DNA of 64,000 nt from Hippopus hippopus (GCA_946811185.2 OX328100.1:17782999-17846998); one strand, 5' to 3'. Counted from the stretch's first letter, positions 29,091 through 39,274 are shown. The notes: generated by a model not told the origin, from the letters alone. A program made the numbers and translations.

Positions 29091-29311
29091 CCATAGAATG
29101 CAATGAAATGCAAGAATGGATTATAAGATGGTGCAAAGGGTTATTCAAAGAATAAATCCTCAAGGATGATTATGATTGCATCCTGTGTAAAGTGGCTCTT
29201 ATACTGAATGGTCTTATTTTGCACCAGCATCCATTGTTAGAAACCCTTGGTAGGTTTCAAGCAATAAGGTATCAAGAGTACTTTGGCAAAAGGTGAGTAG
29301 AGATGCTTTAT

Positions 29312-29551
29312 TCTAACTCTTTTCTAATAAGAAAATTGTAGACTTGTTGAAGTGGAAAACAGCAAGTCTTGAAGATGACAATTTAATATGACTCAAATAA
29401 TTGGATTTGCCTTTGACAGGACAGAAATCATTGAGGGAAAAATAGAAAATGCTGGAAAAGTAGCATTTTCTATTTTATCCACAATGTTTGTGAAAAAAGA
29501 TGTCTCCTTCATCGTTATTAAAAAGTCTGGATTGTATGGTAAAGGGGTAAC
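29312..29551 (-). mobile_element. TT1 MITE with compensated hairpin
   Basis: Arms AAAATAGAAAATGCT and AGCATTTTCTATTTT pair perfectly over 15 bp, yet both differ from the family arm (AAAAGGAGAAAATGCT) by the same two-for-one change. Loop GGAAAAGT is new. Right end GGATTGTATGGTAAAGGGG. Confidence 0.87.
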
Positions 29552-29648
29552 TCCCCGAATGCTCACAATGAAACTGTTACAATTTGCATTCCAAGAGAAA
29601 ACCATGAAATTAAAATTTCGTATTTGTCTTTTCTAGAATACTTCTTAA

Positions 29649-29870
29649 CCCTTTACCACACAATCCCGACTTTTAACGACCTTGTAAAAGAAGCCTTTTG
29701 AAAACATTGTGGGAAAAGAAGAAAATGCTGGTAACCAGCATTTTCTCCTTTTCCCACAATGTTTTCTACCTATTCAAGAATGAATACTATCATTTGCAAA
29801 ATATTTGAATTATTGTCTGTAAATTCCTTTAATGTAGATGAGTCTAAAATTTTGCCGTGTGGTAAAGGGT
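29649..29870 (+). mobile_element. TT1 MITE, complete, near consensus
   Basis: TTAA 29645-29648; right end CCGTGTGGTAAAGGG with TTAA reduced to TAA. Hairpin one mismatch (AAAAGAAG). Confidence 0.94.
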
Positions 29871-29879
29871 AATCCTTAA

Positions 29880-30074
29880 TCTTATACCACACAATCCCGA
29901 GTTTTAACGACCCTGAGAAAGAAGGCTTTTAGTCGTCATATTCAAAGTGGATGAGATGTTAAAATTGTCTCTGAAATGGGTGAAATCAGTGAAAAGAAAA
30001 ATCCTGGTTACAGGATTTTTCTCCTTTCCCCACAATGTTTCAAAAAGCTCTTTTCTGTGGGGTCATTAAAAATA
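29880..30074. mobile_element. TT1 recombinant with two left-type ends
   Basis: TTAA 29876-29879. Left TCCCGAGTTTTAACGACC; right GGGTCATTAAAAATAGG, which is the same end inverted. The centre AAAAATCCTG-GTTA-CAGGATTTTT carries matching base and length changes in both arms. Confidence 0.8.
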
Positions 30075-30157
30075 GGTTTGTTTGTTGATTACTTTAGAGG
30101 TTAAGTCATTGAACAAGGAAATTATTTCTCAAATTGACTCTTCTATCATTAGATTAA

Positions 30158-30361
30158 TCCTTATGCTGTTAAGTGCAACTCACTGACCTTTTTTGCACAG
30201 AGTAGATCAAGAACAGACTGCAAAGAATGTGCAGTCTGATCTTGGATCAACACAGTCTGATAAGGAGATATTTACTCCTAGAAATAAGTTAGAAATAGCA
30301 ACGCTTCAGGTTTTTACTATCGGCTTGAAAGTTTCATTTAACTTCTTTAGCAGGATAAGGG
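30158..30361 (+). mobile_element. TT2 MITE, complete
   Basis: TTAA 30154-30157 and 30362-30365. Ends TCCTTATGCTGTTAAGTGC and TTAGCAGGATAAGG; one arm change (AAGAACAGACTGC). Confidence 0.92.
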
Positions 30362-30601
30362 TTAATTCTTGTGAAAGGATTGTCTGGTTTTGATGGTGCT
30401 TTGAGTTTGTGCCTTCAGAAGGAAAGGTCTTGTGTTGAATGCCCAGCAAACTGACATAACATAGACAATAAAACTTCTGCTGCTTTTACAATGTAAATCA
30501 AGATAAGATTTTTCTTGAGCTTGCAACAGATATCGTTGCTTCGTATAATTGCAAGGAAACATTTGCAGAGTTATGGCAAGAGTGTCGAGTTATGTGGAAC
30601 A

Positions 30602-30950
30602 AAAGTCTTTATAAAAACCTTAAAGATATATCCTTACAGCTAGAGAGAAAACACACGGTTAAAACTTGAAAGCGTATGGAATGGCTTAGCTGTGTAAACA
30701 TAGATAAATTACCAATACTAGTATATATGGTGTGAGGGATAGAAAAACACAAAGGATTTGTCCTCATTTACAACTGCAAAAGACAACAGATAACAGCGAT
30801 TGCTTTGAAGGCCTCCAAAACGTGAAATGCATTTTCTATCCATCGTAATCAATGCAATCTTGCAGCCGTCAGGGCCAACATTTGGCATGAAGATACAAGA
30901 ATGTTTATAGCTTCATAAAATAAGGATGAAATGGATTAGAAACTGGCTGG
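30602..30950 (+). repeat. Dispersed repeat M, copy 2
   Basis: ATATATCCTTACAGCTAGAG to AAACTGGCTGG. About 35 bp longer than copy 1 because of an insertion around 30720-30755. Confidence 0.8.
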
Positions 30951-30958
30951 AAACTTAA

Positions 30959-31175
30959 CTCTTTACCACACAATCCCGACTTTTAACGACCCTTAGATAG
31001 AAAGCTTTTGAAAACATTATGGGAAAAGGAAAAAATGCTGGTTACCAGCATTTTCTCCTTTTCCCGCAATGTTTTCTACCCTTCCCAAATCGATTTTCAA
31101 TTTTTGATTCACATTTATTTTGTCGTCTGCAAATGCTTTTAATTTGGACTAGTCCAAAATTTTGTCATGAGTAAC
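30959..31175 (+). mobile_element. TT1 MITE, complete
   Basis: TTAA 30955-30958, directly after repeat M; hairpin centre GGTTACC; right end TTGTCATGAGTAA lost the usual GGTAAAGAG. Confidence 0.9.
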
Positions 31176-31458
31176 CACAGCTTAAGCTATAGACAAGTAC
31201 TTAAGAAATTTTACATGTTCAGCCCGAGAATCACTGCCTTAACTTCTGTGCAGCAATATTATGTTGGGGGAAATATGGATATGAAGCCTGTTTGACCAAA
31301 ATTTTTTTTCTCTTATAAATTACCAGAAAAAATTCTGAAGCATGTTTTAATGTTCCTCCATTAATCTAGAGGAGAATCTTTATGGACAAGGGGGCAACCA
31401 TTATGTGTACCTAAGGGACTGATCAGTTTCACTCATTACTGTATAAAAATAGTTTTTG

Positions 31459-31909
31459 ACCCCTTTACCAAACAACAAAATTAAATTAGACCTCTTCAAA
31501 TTGAAAGCATCTGCATGTGACAAATTTAGTGTTGCTCAAATAAATGGGTTTGTCAGTGGAAGGGAAGAAAACTTTGTGGGAAAAGGAGAATTTTTTTTTA
31601 CCAGCATTTTCTCCTTTTCCCCACATAGTTTTCAGAAGGCTTCTTTTGCATGGTCCTTAATTCCTTACCAAATGACAAAATTTTAGGTTGGACCAAAGTA
31701 ATAGCATTTGCAGACAGCCAATTAAATGTAGCTCAGCTGATTATTTCTGTTTTTGTTAGGGTAGAAAACATTGTGGGAAAAGGAGAAAATGCTGGTTACC
31801 AGCATTTTCTCCTTTTCCCACAATGTTTTCAAAAGCCATCTCTGTCAGGGTCTTTAAAACTCGGGATGGTGTGGTAAAGGGTTAAAGCTCTGAAATGTGT
31901 GGTAAAAGG
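31459..31909 (-). mobile_element. TT1 MITE hosting another TT1
   Basis: CCCCTTTACCAAACAACAAA to GCATGGTCC, interrupted, then AGCTCTGAAATGTGTGGTAAAAGG before TTAA (31910-31913). The break is at the family's own internal TTAA (in GGTCGTTAAAACTC). Left arm centre replaced by T-run. Confidence 0.88.
31661..31881 (-). mobile_element. TT1 MITE nested in TT1
   Basis: TTAA 31657-31660 and 31882-31885. The 67-bp hairpin (31764-31830) is a perfect palindrome apart from its central base. Confidence 0.96.
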
Positions 31910-31913
31910 TTAA

Positions 31914-32040
31914 GCTTCTGTATTTGACATCTTTGGAATACAGTGTGGGAAAAGAAGCAATTGCTTGCAACAGGAAAATTCTCCTTTTTCTCAAAATATT
32001 TTGCTTACTTTGAAAATTGTACCATAATTTCCTGTATATG
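31914..32040 (+). mobile_element. TT1 MITE, degenerate
   Basis: ACAGTGTGGGAAAAGAAGCA, then AATTCTCCTTTTTCTCAAAA keep hairpin order; centre and right end lost. Confidence 0.55.
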
Positions 32041-32044
32041 TTTG

Positions 32045-32485
32045 ACATTTTGTGTGATTTGTTTTAGGGCCAAATGTCTGTTCTAAAATGGGTCAATTGT
32101 AAATTATTTTGAGTTCACTTTTTGCTGTTATGTATTTACAATTTCTTTGAAAAATAAATCATGTTGAACATAAAGGAGACAGATAGATATAGATGGTCAT
32201 TGGAATAATAGGACAAATCGACATAGTGGAAATTTATAGGGCTCTCGCTGTTCTCTAAAGTAATCAAGTTTAGATACATCAAATTTAGTCTGTATGAAGG
32301 AAAGGATTTAATCAGGGCAATTGGCAATCTACTCATACCACTGAAATAGTCATGAAGCATATTTTATTTCTTCTTGGTAGCTTTCAATGGCTTCCTGTAC
32401 GAGCTAGTTGGTCTTTTCTCGCTTTTCTTGGTTTTCAGATAACGTTGTATTACCATGATTGTTGATAAAAAAATCTTACTTCTAA
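32045..32485. other. No recognised feature
   Basis: AT-rich; no family member or convincing frame seen. Confidence 0.5.
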
Positions 32486-32488
32486 AAC

Positions 32489-32795
32489 GCTGAGCCCCTG
32501 TAGCTAAGTCGGTAGCATACGGGACTTGAGAACATGAGGTTGGTGGTTCAATCCCCAGCTAAGTCAATTTCTTTCTGAGGATTGGTGATAGTAATTGCAA
32601 CAGGATTCAATCCGCTCTCACATTGACCATTGTTTCAATGACGGTTATATGGGAAAGCAGCCAGTGGCTTGGAAAGAATATTGTGCTGAGTACTGATAAC
32701 AGAAACTCTAGGAGAGCATGGATAGGTGCACTGGCCACCACTATATAACCAAAATAATGTTGAAAACAGTGTTATTACATACAATCAATCAATTG
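32489..32795 (+). mobile_element. S1 SINE, full length
   Basis: GAGCCCCTGTAGCTAAGTCG head, GGTTCAATCCCCAGC B box, AAGCAGCCAGTGGCTTGGAA, and a short CAATCAATCAATTG tail. Confidence 0.9.
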
Positions 32796-32839
32796 CTTCC
32801 ATAAAAACAAAAACCATGACCACAGTGTATGGCCTACAT

Positions 32840-33052
32840 AACTCTTAACCAGATGCTACAATTTTAGACTGGTCCATATTCATAGAATTTCCAGACAATT
32901 TAGATAAATTTTACCAATAGAATGGGATTTGTCTTGGAAATAGTGGAAAGGGAGAAAGTGCTAGTCACCAGCATTTTCCCCTTTGTCAAAAATTTTATCA
33001 GAAGTTTTCTTTCTTTGGGTCTTTAAAACTTAGGAATGTTTGGTAAAGCGTA
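32840..33052 (-). mobile_element. TT1 MITE, complete but diverged
   Basis: CTCTTAACCAGATGCTACAA left; TAGGAATGTTTGGTAAAGCG right. Hairpin outer arms shortened. Confidence 0.84.
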
Positions 33053-34385
33053 AAGACAATCTTTTAAATCTTTCAACCAGTACAGGTCAGAAATGATGAA
33101 CATTTTACTTGAATAATTCTTTGGTAGATTTTTTTGCATATTTTTTGGAATACTTGATTTGCCAAGTTGTGCAATCCTGAAAATCTTAAGAAAAGTTAAT
33201 GGCCACGTATGAGTGGTTAGTCATCAAACTGATTTAAATTTCTTGTGTCCATATTGAGTTTTTAGAGACTCAACAATGTTGTCCCCAGCACAAGAGGCAT
33301 AATGTCAGTTTGCAGCATATTCTTTGCTCAAGCCTTGCTTCAGGTTTACATCAAAAGAAGCAATGACTTGTGACGGACAGACCGTCTATGTTTACTTTAC
33401 TAATTTGTTGTGTTCAACAGTTTTATGAGGAGAAAAGGGCATAAATTAGTTCCTTCTATTTGACTAGCAAGAGGTGCCAGTTGCTTATGAAAGAATTGTT
33501 TATCTTGTTTATTCAATTATGACACGATTTTTTGTGGCTTTTACATTGGCAATTGATCATCTCAACATAGTTCAAAGAATAATTGTGCAGCATTGATGCT
33601 GGGCTGAATTAGAAAGGCAAAAATCAAATGAAAGGGAGTCACACAGGTAGTGTTTTGGAAAACTTCAAAACATGGGCCCTCTGTCACCCATTTGTCTCAA
33701 ATTCCAGCCCTTTTTCAGTATTTTTTGGCATGTATTGATTTGAACGAATTCATGACTATTTCACCAGAATGATCCTTGATGAACTTCTTTAAGGGAATTT
33801 GATAGCAATTTTGTCTGTTACAAAAATACCATTGTCAGCATGCCTTATTTGTATGAGGACCTTGGATATGCTGAACATTTTTAAGAACTTTTCCAGAACA
33901 ATTCTTGAACAGTTGAATGAACTTAAAGTTGCCAATTCTTACGAAGTTCTTGATGTAGTTCATGGGCTGCTCAAGGACAGTTTGTAGACTATAGTTCAGT
34001 GCAATTTTAAAAATTTAGGCTCAAGAACATTGCAAGATCAAGAAACCTTGGTTCTAGAACTTTCACCTGTTCAAGAACAACTGCTCAACTAATGCTGGAA
34101 GTGACTGGACTGAAATGATGATCACCAAAAAACATTTCAGTATTTAGAACAATCAAATCAAATTGACCATGTTAACTATTTGCTTTTATGACCGTTGAAA
34201 TTTCATGTCTGTTTTGGTTGAACCATGGAAAACTGTAGTATAGAATGAGGGCTCTTAGAAAGACTTATGTTTTAATTGAAAAATCTCAGTTACTACATAA
34301 ATAAAACAGGGCTGTTTTTTTTTTTCAGTCAGAAGGTCAAAAGAACTGTCAAAAGTGACTTCTGTACAGAGCATATCTAAAAATA
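33053..34385. other. Repeat-poor stretch
   Basis: No member of the named families. TTCTTGAACAG (about 33902-33912) and CTGTTCAAGAA (about 34067-34077) form a perfect 11-bp inverted pair. The frame at 33799-33987 (62 codons) has no recognisable domain. Confidence 0.45.
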
Positions 34386-34389
34386 ACAA

Positions 34390-34490
34390 TTTCGATCATT
34401 GATCAGATTGCTTGTATTGTGCATTCTGATTTCAATCTTCACAGTGCCCAAAAGCACCTAATTTTGGCTCTAGAGCATCTTTAAGTGTTA
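34390..34490 (-). mobile_element. TT2b, degenerate
   Basis: GATCATTGATCAGATTGC, GTGCATTCTGATTTCAATC and outer GAGCATCTTTAAGTGTTAA. Confidence 0.58.
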
Positions 34491-34507
34491 AAGCTTTCCA
34501 ATAACTG

Positions 34508-34727
34508 TCTGAAGATTGATGATAGTGTTTGTGATAGGATTCATTCCTCGCTAACCCCTGAACTTTGTTTCAACCATGTCATGTGGGAAAGCAGCCAGTG
34601 GCTCTGGAAGAAAATTTTGCATAGTACTGGTAAAAAGAAGCTTTGTAAAAGCATGGAAAGGTGCACTAGCTGCCATGATAGACCTGAACTAGTGTTGAAA
34701 ACGGCAATAAACATCATACAGTCAACT
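34508..34727 (+). mobile_element. S1 SINE, headless
   Basis: Starts CTGAAGATTGATGATAG after the head; GTGGGAAAGCAGCCAGTGGC; ends ACATCATACAGTCAAC. Inserted in a TT1 whose right half follows. Confidence 0.83.
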
Positions 34728-34808
34728 GTTACCAGTATTTTCTCCTTTTTCCTGCAATGTTTTATGAAGCCTCGGGATCTTTAAAACTCAGGATTGTATG
34801 GTGAAACC
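34728..34808 (-). mobile_element. TT1 right half
   Basis: TGTTACCAGTATTTTCTCC to CAGGATTGTATGGTGAAACC. Confidence 0.72.
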
Positions 34809-34973
34809 TTGATAGGTTTTTATAGTTGTTAATTATTTTATAGTTATTAATTACACACTTCAGGGTTCTTCCTCTCCCAGCAAAATGTGTCTAAAAAGCT
34901 GTGAAAGTCCCTAGGTAGCATTTGATTGTGGATTTACTTGGGAAAAAATAAATCTCAGTTAACTCCTATGATT

Positions 34974-35262
34974 AGCCGCGGCCTGGTAACGCTGTCAGTA
35001 GGGAACAGGAGTTGAGAACAGGGAGATGCTGGTTTGAATCCCCAGCTTGGTCCAACCTCTTTCTGAGGGTTTATGATAGTCATTACAACAGGATTCTTTC
35101 TTAAAAGGGTTAAGTTAGAAAGCAGCCAGTGGCTTGGGAAGAATATTGCGTAGAGTACTGGTAAAAGAAATTCCAGGAAAGCATTGATAGGTGCACTGGC
35201 GGCTGCTGGGTAACTGAAATAATGTTGAAAACATCTTAAATACTATTCAGTCAATCAAGCTA
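34974..35262 (+). mobile_element. S1 SINE, full length
   Basis: GCCGCGGCCTGGTAACGCTG head with altered A box, GGTTTGAATCCCCAGC B box, body with a small deletion near 35105, tail CAGTCAATCAAG. Confidence 0.87.
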
Positions 35263-35464
35263 AACTATGATTATGTAATAGGGAGGTCACAAATCATGAA
35301 CTAAGAAATGAACAACTAGAATTTCTCTTCATTGCATGAGCTATAAATTATTTTTAGATTATGTTGAACAAAGGTGTAAATTGGAGTCAAATGGTTTCCA
35401 TATAAAGAAAACCAGAAATTGGTGAGAAATGTCAGAAATTCATGTCATTAATGTCAAAAGCTGT

Positions 35465-35668
35465 ACATAATCCAGAGTTTTAATGACCTTAGAAATTAGT
35501 TGTGAAACATTCTGGCAGAGGAGAAAAAAGCTGGAAATCAGCATTTTCTCCTTTTCTCTCAGTGTTTTCTATCGTTCCAGAAACAAGTTTCATTTTTGAG
35601 TTATGTTTATTTTGATGCATGCAAATGCTTTCAATTTGGACAAGTCTAAAATCTTATTTCTTTGAAAG
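35465..35668 (+). mobile_element. TT1 MITE, diverged
   Basis: AATCCAGAGTTTTAATGACC to GACAAGTCTAAAATC; hairpin with GGCAGAGGAGAAAAAAGCTG. Both TTAA lost. Confidence 0.8.
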
Positions 35669-35686
35669 TACAGCAAATTCTATTAG

Positions 35687-35767
35687 TGTTTTCAATATCT
35701 ATCTTGTCAGGAGTGTTTTCAATATCTATCTTGTCAGGAGTGTTTTCAATATCTATCCTGTCAGGAG
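35687..35767 (+). repeat. 27-bp tandem repeat, three copies
   Basis: TGTTTTCAATATCTATCTTG then TCAGGAG, starting at 35687, 35714 and 35741; one substitution in the third. Confidence 0.95.
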
Positions 35768-35818
35768 AGGCTTGAACTCTTTACCACACAACAAAATTTT
35801 TAGTCTTGTACAAATTAA

Positions 35819-36180
35819 GGTATTAGACCCCTAATGTTTCTAGTGCAATGTGGAATAAAATTTCTTATTAGTTGATAAATAAGGGTTTATACTGTTATAA
35901 TACTTTTGCCCATTTTTAACTGACCAGAAATTCCTTTGATGTCTATCTTGAAATTATTTATTGATACTTTTGTTAGTTTCCTGAAAAGGGAGGTAAATAT
36001 TATCTCCCTTTGTAATGAGAATATAGTGGTTTTAGATTTATAAATGATAAGTCTAAGAAGGAAAAAAAGGAAAAAGTGGCTCAGTTAAAGTAGTACAACA
36101 ATACTCATTTTTAATCATAGCAAATTTTGTAGGATAATATCATAGTGAAAATAGCAGTTTTCCATTAGTGGTCTAATACC
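35819..36180 (+). mobile_element. TT4 element
   Basis: 362 bp, terminal inverted repeats GGTATTAGACCCCTAATG and CATTAGTGGTCTAATACC, TTAA at 35815-35818 and 36181-36184. Contains a short palindrome AGGGAGGTAAATATTATCTCCCT. One copy in the window. Confidence 0.92.
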
Positions 36181-36184
36181 TTAA

Positions 36185-36724
36185 AGGTGGCCCTTCAGAT
36201 TTTGGGACGAAAGTTTTACAAAAATACAAAAAAATCATCCTTATACTCCCAAAGTCTTTTAATTTTCTTTCATAAAACCCCAGTAGTCGAAAACCATCCG
36301 ACAACTAGAGAAATTAGAGATTTACTACAGCCCAGGTCGACACCGATGGGTAACACGGTCTATTTTTACATGAACAACTCGCTCATTTACATACCGGAAA
36401 TACACAGACGAAGCTTCAGACATAGCGTCCAAAGAAGACATTACAGAAAATAATTACATGTTTGTTATGTTATGGAATTTAAGCGTCATTAGTCAAGTGC
36501 CAGTCACTTGACAAATTCCCACAATGCTTTTTTGATTTTTAGCGCGAAATCTAAAAATACCTTAAGAGGCTACGTAGCCTTTTAAGGGAACACCATCAAA
36601 AAAAATTTTTTTTGTAATTTTATGATTCTTAATTATTGATGATTTGTATTGTTTTTTCATATAAATTTCAGTGATATATATTTTTTTTAATTCGGTGAGA
36701 TGTGAAAAATCTAAATACCCACCT
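36185..36724 (+). mobile_element. TT3 element, copy 2
   Basis: 540 bp, AGGTGGCCCTTCAGATTTTG to AATACCCACCT; TTAA 36181-36184 is shared with TT4, and the right TTAA is 36725-36728. Roughly 90 % identical to copy 1 by eye. An 88-codon frame (36187-36453) begins almost at the element end. Confidence 0.95.
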
Positions 36725-36780
36725 TTAAATGTGTTCGCAGACCACAACTTAAATATGGTTGAACTGATGGAACTCTTTAA

Positions 36781-36982
36781 CCCTTAGGCTGCTAAGCTAC
36801 ATTTAGTAGCCTTATGCAGACATTATAGATAAAGATCAGACTGCACTGATAGTACATTCTGATCTTGGATGTACACTCTTTGATACGGAAATATTTTTCC
36901 CAAAATATACCGTTGAAACAGCAAAATTTTGGCTTTTTACCATCGGCTTGAAAGTTTCATTCATCATTTAGCAGGTTATGGG
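36781..36982 (+). mobile_element. TT2 MITE nested in TT1
   Basis: TTAA 36777-36780 and 36983-36986; ends CCCTTAGGCTGCTAAGC and TTTAGCAGGTTATGGG. Core has mismatches (CACTGATAGTACATTCTGATC). Confidence 0.93.
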
Positions 36983-37130
36983 TTAATAAAAGGGTAGAAA
37001 ACTATGTCAGAAAAGGAGAAAAATTATTAATGCTGTTTACCAGCATGTTTTCCTTTAACTTCAATGTTTTCCAAAGCCGTCCTCCTCAAAGTCATTAAAA
37101 CTTTGGATTATGTGGTTATGGGTATAGCAA

Positions 37131-37195
37131 AGTAGCTAAGATGGTAAGATACAGGGCTTGGATGAGGAATTTGAACCACAGCTTAACCAAGAGTC
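37131..37195 (+). mobile_element. tRNA-like SINE head fragment
   Basis: AAAGTAGCTAAGATGGTAAG and GAGGAATTTGAACCACAGC resemble A- and B-box segments; no tRNA fold and no SINE body after it. Confidence 0.5.
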
Positions 37196-37259
37196 TTCTG
37201 TCTTGGCACAGAGCTTGCATTCTTATACTAGATCTAATGTCTGCTTTACCATACTATAC

Positions 37260-37445
37260 TGAGTTTTGACAAACCTAACAGAGAGAGCTTTTGAAAAGAT
37301 TGTGGGAAAAGGGAAAAAGTAGGTAACCAGCGTTTTCTCCTTTTCCCACAATGGTTTTTCCTACAACAGACAATGTTTGTTCTACCTTTTTACAGACAAA
37401 TTCCATAATCTGAGCCACATTTAACTTGTTTCCTGTGCTTGTAAT
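37260..37445 (+). mobile_element. TT1 MITE with internal insertion, right end lost
   Basis: GAGTTTTGACAAACCTAAC; hairpin 37294-37355; an extra ~27 bp (CAACAGACAATGTTTGTTCT) duplicates the start of the right part. Confidence 0.78.
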
Positions 37446-37464
37446 ACACGCTGGTCGTAAATTC

Positions 37465-37686
37465 AACTCTTTCCAAACAACAATATTTCAGAAGGGTCCA
37501 ATTCAAAAGTACTTGCAGACGACAACATTCATAGGGCATAAATGATGAGATTTGTATCAGATAGTCTAGAAAACATTGTGGGAAAAGGAGAAAATGCTGG
37601 TTACCAGCATTTTCTCCTTTTTCCACAATGTTTTCAAAAGGCCTATTTCTCAGGGTCTTTAAAACTCGGGATTGTGTGGTAAAGGG
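37465..37686 (-). mobile_element. TT1 MITE, complete
   Basis: CTCTTTCCAAACAACAATA left; right TTAA 37687-37690. Hairpin one mismatch (CTCCTTTTTCCAC). Confidence 0.93.
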
Positions 37687-37724
37687 TTAAAACAAGTATA
37701 AATTCTTATAGTCCCATAAAGAGG

Positions 37725-38050
37725 TAATACTGAACTGTGACCAACAGTCTCAAACATAAGCAGTGGAATTTGTCCTCAAAAGAGGACAAAAGTTTTATCT
37801 TTTGGGAGCACAACTACTGGCACACAGGCTGCATAAGAAATGGTTTCTACCCTTGCATTGATAAAATCAAGTTTTTTCATCTGGAAATACTTTCGGTTTG
37901 GACAAGTATAGCATGTGTCACTTGGTAAAGATTTAATAATAGCGAACTGAGAAAACATGACAAAAGTGTTAATACTGAACTGTAAGTCAAACAGTCTCAA
38001 TTATTTGCACTCAAAAGAGGACATAATGTATCAACTTTTGGGAGACATTG
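37725..38050 (+). repeat. Diverged direct repeat around a TT1 end
   Basis: AATACTGAACTGTGACCAAC...CAAAAGAGGACAAAAG (37727-37825) recurs as AATACTGAACTGTAAGTCAA...CAAAAGAGGACATAAT (37971-38050). Between them, 37845-37936 is the right end of a plus TT1 (TCGGTTTGGACAAGTATAG...CTTGGTAAAGA). Confidence 0.75.
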
Positions 38051-38182
38051 TGAAGGTCAAATCTGCCATCAAGACATAGTTAACTGTAAAAACATGACAA
38101 ATTCATTAACTGTCTTGTCCTCCATGGACCATAAACTAAAACTGTCTGATAAACAAGTCATCCTAACCAATAATCTAACTCA

Positions 38183-38626
38183 TTAACTTTACTGTGTAGC
38201 AGATGACAATACTTAGACTAGTCCATATTGAAAAGCATGCATTTGAGGACAAGTTCAACAATTTAGAGCTCCAGATAAGAGGGAATGATGGGATTCTAAA
38301 TCCATTATTTCTCATCCAAACCCTATGTTGTGGGTACTCATTAGAATCGTCTCGATGAGACGATTATAATGAGTACCCGTAACATCGGGTTTAGTGGAGA
38401 ATAATCAATATTTTCAATTTCGAAATCAAAATCACTCCCGCTATCTGGAGCTCTGCTTTGAACCTGGTACAAAATTATGGGATTGTTTTTAAAGGGTAGA
38501 AGATATTGAGGGAAAAAGGAAAGAAACATACTAGCATTTTCTCCTTTTCACAAAAATATACTGATTTCAAAGAACTTCTTCAAAGGGGGGGTGGTCATTA
38601 AAATATGGTGGATTGTTTGGTAAAAG
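38183..38626 (-). mobile_element. TT1 MITE hosting PAL1
   Basis: Left AGCAGATGACAATACTTAGA to GTTCAACAATTT; right GGGATTGTTTTTAAAGGGTAG to GGATTGTTTGGTAAAAG before TTAA (38627-38630). Hairpin weak. Confidence 0.82.
38275..38454 (-). mobile_element. PAL1 MITE, copy 2
   Basis: AGAGCTCCAGATAAGAGG to CTATCTGGAGCTCT; central GGGTACTCATTAGAATCGTC / GACGATTATAATGAGTACCC. Inverted relative to the 3.1-kb copy. No duplication visible at the flanks. Confidence 0.87.
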
Positions 38627-38630
38627 TTAA

Positions 38631-38702
38631 ACTTTTTCCAGAAAACAAAATTTAGACCAGTTCATATCAAAAGCATTAGCACACCACAAATTAAACATAG
38701 CC
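38631..38702 (-). mobile_element. TT1 left-end fragment
   Basis: Begins at the shared TTAA 38627-38630: ACTTTTTCCAGAAAACAAAA to AATTAAACATAGCC. Confidence 0.68.
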
Positions 38703-38734
38703 AGAGGGTCTGTCTATGCTTACTTGTAGTTTCT

Positions 38735-38832
38735 TTCATTCTTTTACTGGTACTTTCCAAGCCACTGGCTGCTTATGTAGATGTGGTCAAAACAGTGTTC
38801 AGGGGACACAGAGAGAAGAGTGAGTCTTATTG
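38735..38832 (-). mobile_element. S1 SINE fragment
   Basis: TTTACTGGTACTTTCCAAGC, CACTGGCTGCTTATG and GTGTTCAGGGG match the middle of S1 in reverse. Confidence 0.65.
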
Positions 38833-38892
38833 TCATGACTTTTATAAAGAGTTTGGCTGAGCTGAAAACAAACTTAAGACCATCATGGACTT

Positions 38893-39006
38893 CTTTTTCC
38901 ACAGTCTTTCCTACACATCACAAGGCGAATGGTATCGTATGAGCTACAGTTCATTTGTCATCTGCTTTTAATATTTGCAAGTCTGTATACACATTCTGGT
39001 AAAGAG
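38893..39006 (+). mobile_element. TT1 right half
   Basis: TTTTTCCACAGTCTTTCCTA to CATTCTGGTAAAGAG before TTAA (39007-39010). Confidence 0.7.
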
Positions 39007-39010
39007 TTAA

Positions 39011-39270
39011 CCATTTATCACACAGTCTTGAGTTTTAACAACCCTAACAGAAAAGACTTTTGAAAACGTTGTGGGAAAAGGAGAAAATGCAGTAAACCAG
39101 CATTTTTTCCTTTTCCAACAATGGTTTCTTTCAGAGACAAATTCCATAATTTGAGCCACAATTAATTCATCGTTTGTAAAATGCTTTCAAAAATTTGAGC
39201 CACAATTAATTTATCGTTTGTAAAATGCTTTCAATTCAGACCAGTCAAAATTTTATTGTTTGGTAAAGAA
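39011..39270 (+). mobile_element. TT1 MITE with 42-bp internal duplication
   Basis: TTAA 39007-39010 and 39271-39274. Segment ATTTGAGCCACAATTAATT...TGCTTTCA is repeated in tandem (about 39150-39233), making this copy 260 bp. Confidence 0.92.
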
Positions 39271-39274
39271 TTAA

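Larger units (their letters stand above)
35776..37127 (-). mobile_element. TT1 MITE split by three TTAA insertions
   Basis: Pieces: 35776-35818 (CTCTTTACCACACAAC to TTAA), 36729-36780 (ATGTGTTCGCAGACCACAAC to TTAA) and 36987-37127 (TAAAAGGGTAGAAAAC to TATGTGGTTATGGG). Joining them at the TTAA sites gives an ordinary minus-orientation TT1. Oldest layer of the nest. Confidence 0.93.

Noticed and set aside
35687..35767. Three-fold repeated SVFNIYLVR peptide
   Set aside because: A 27-bp tandem repeat whose length is a multiple of three, so the frame stays open without selection.
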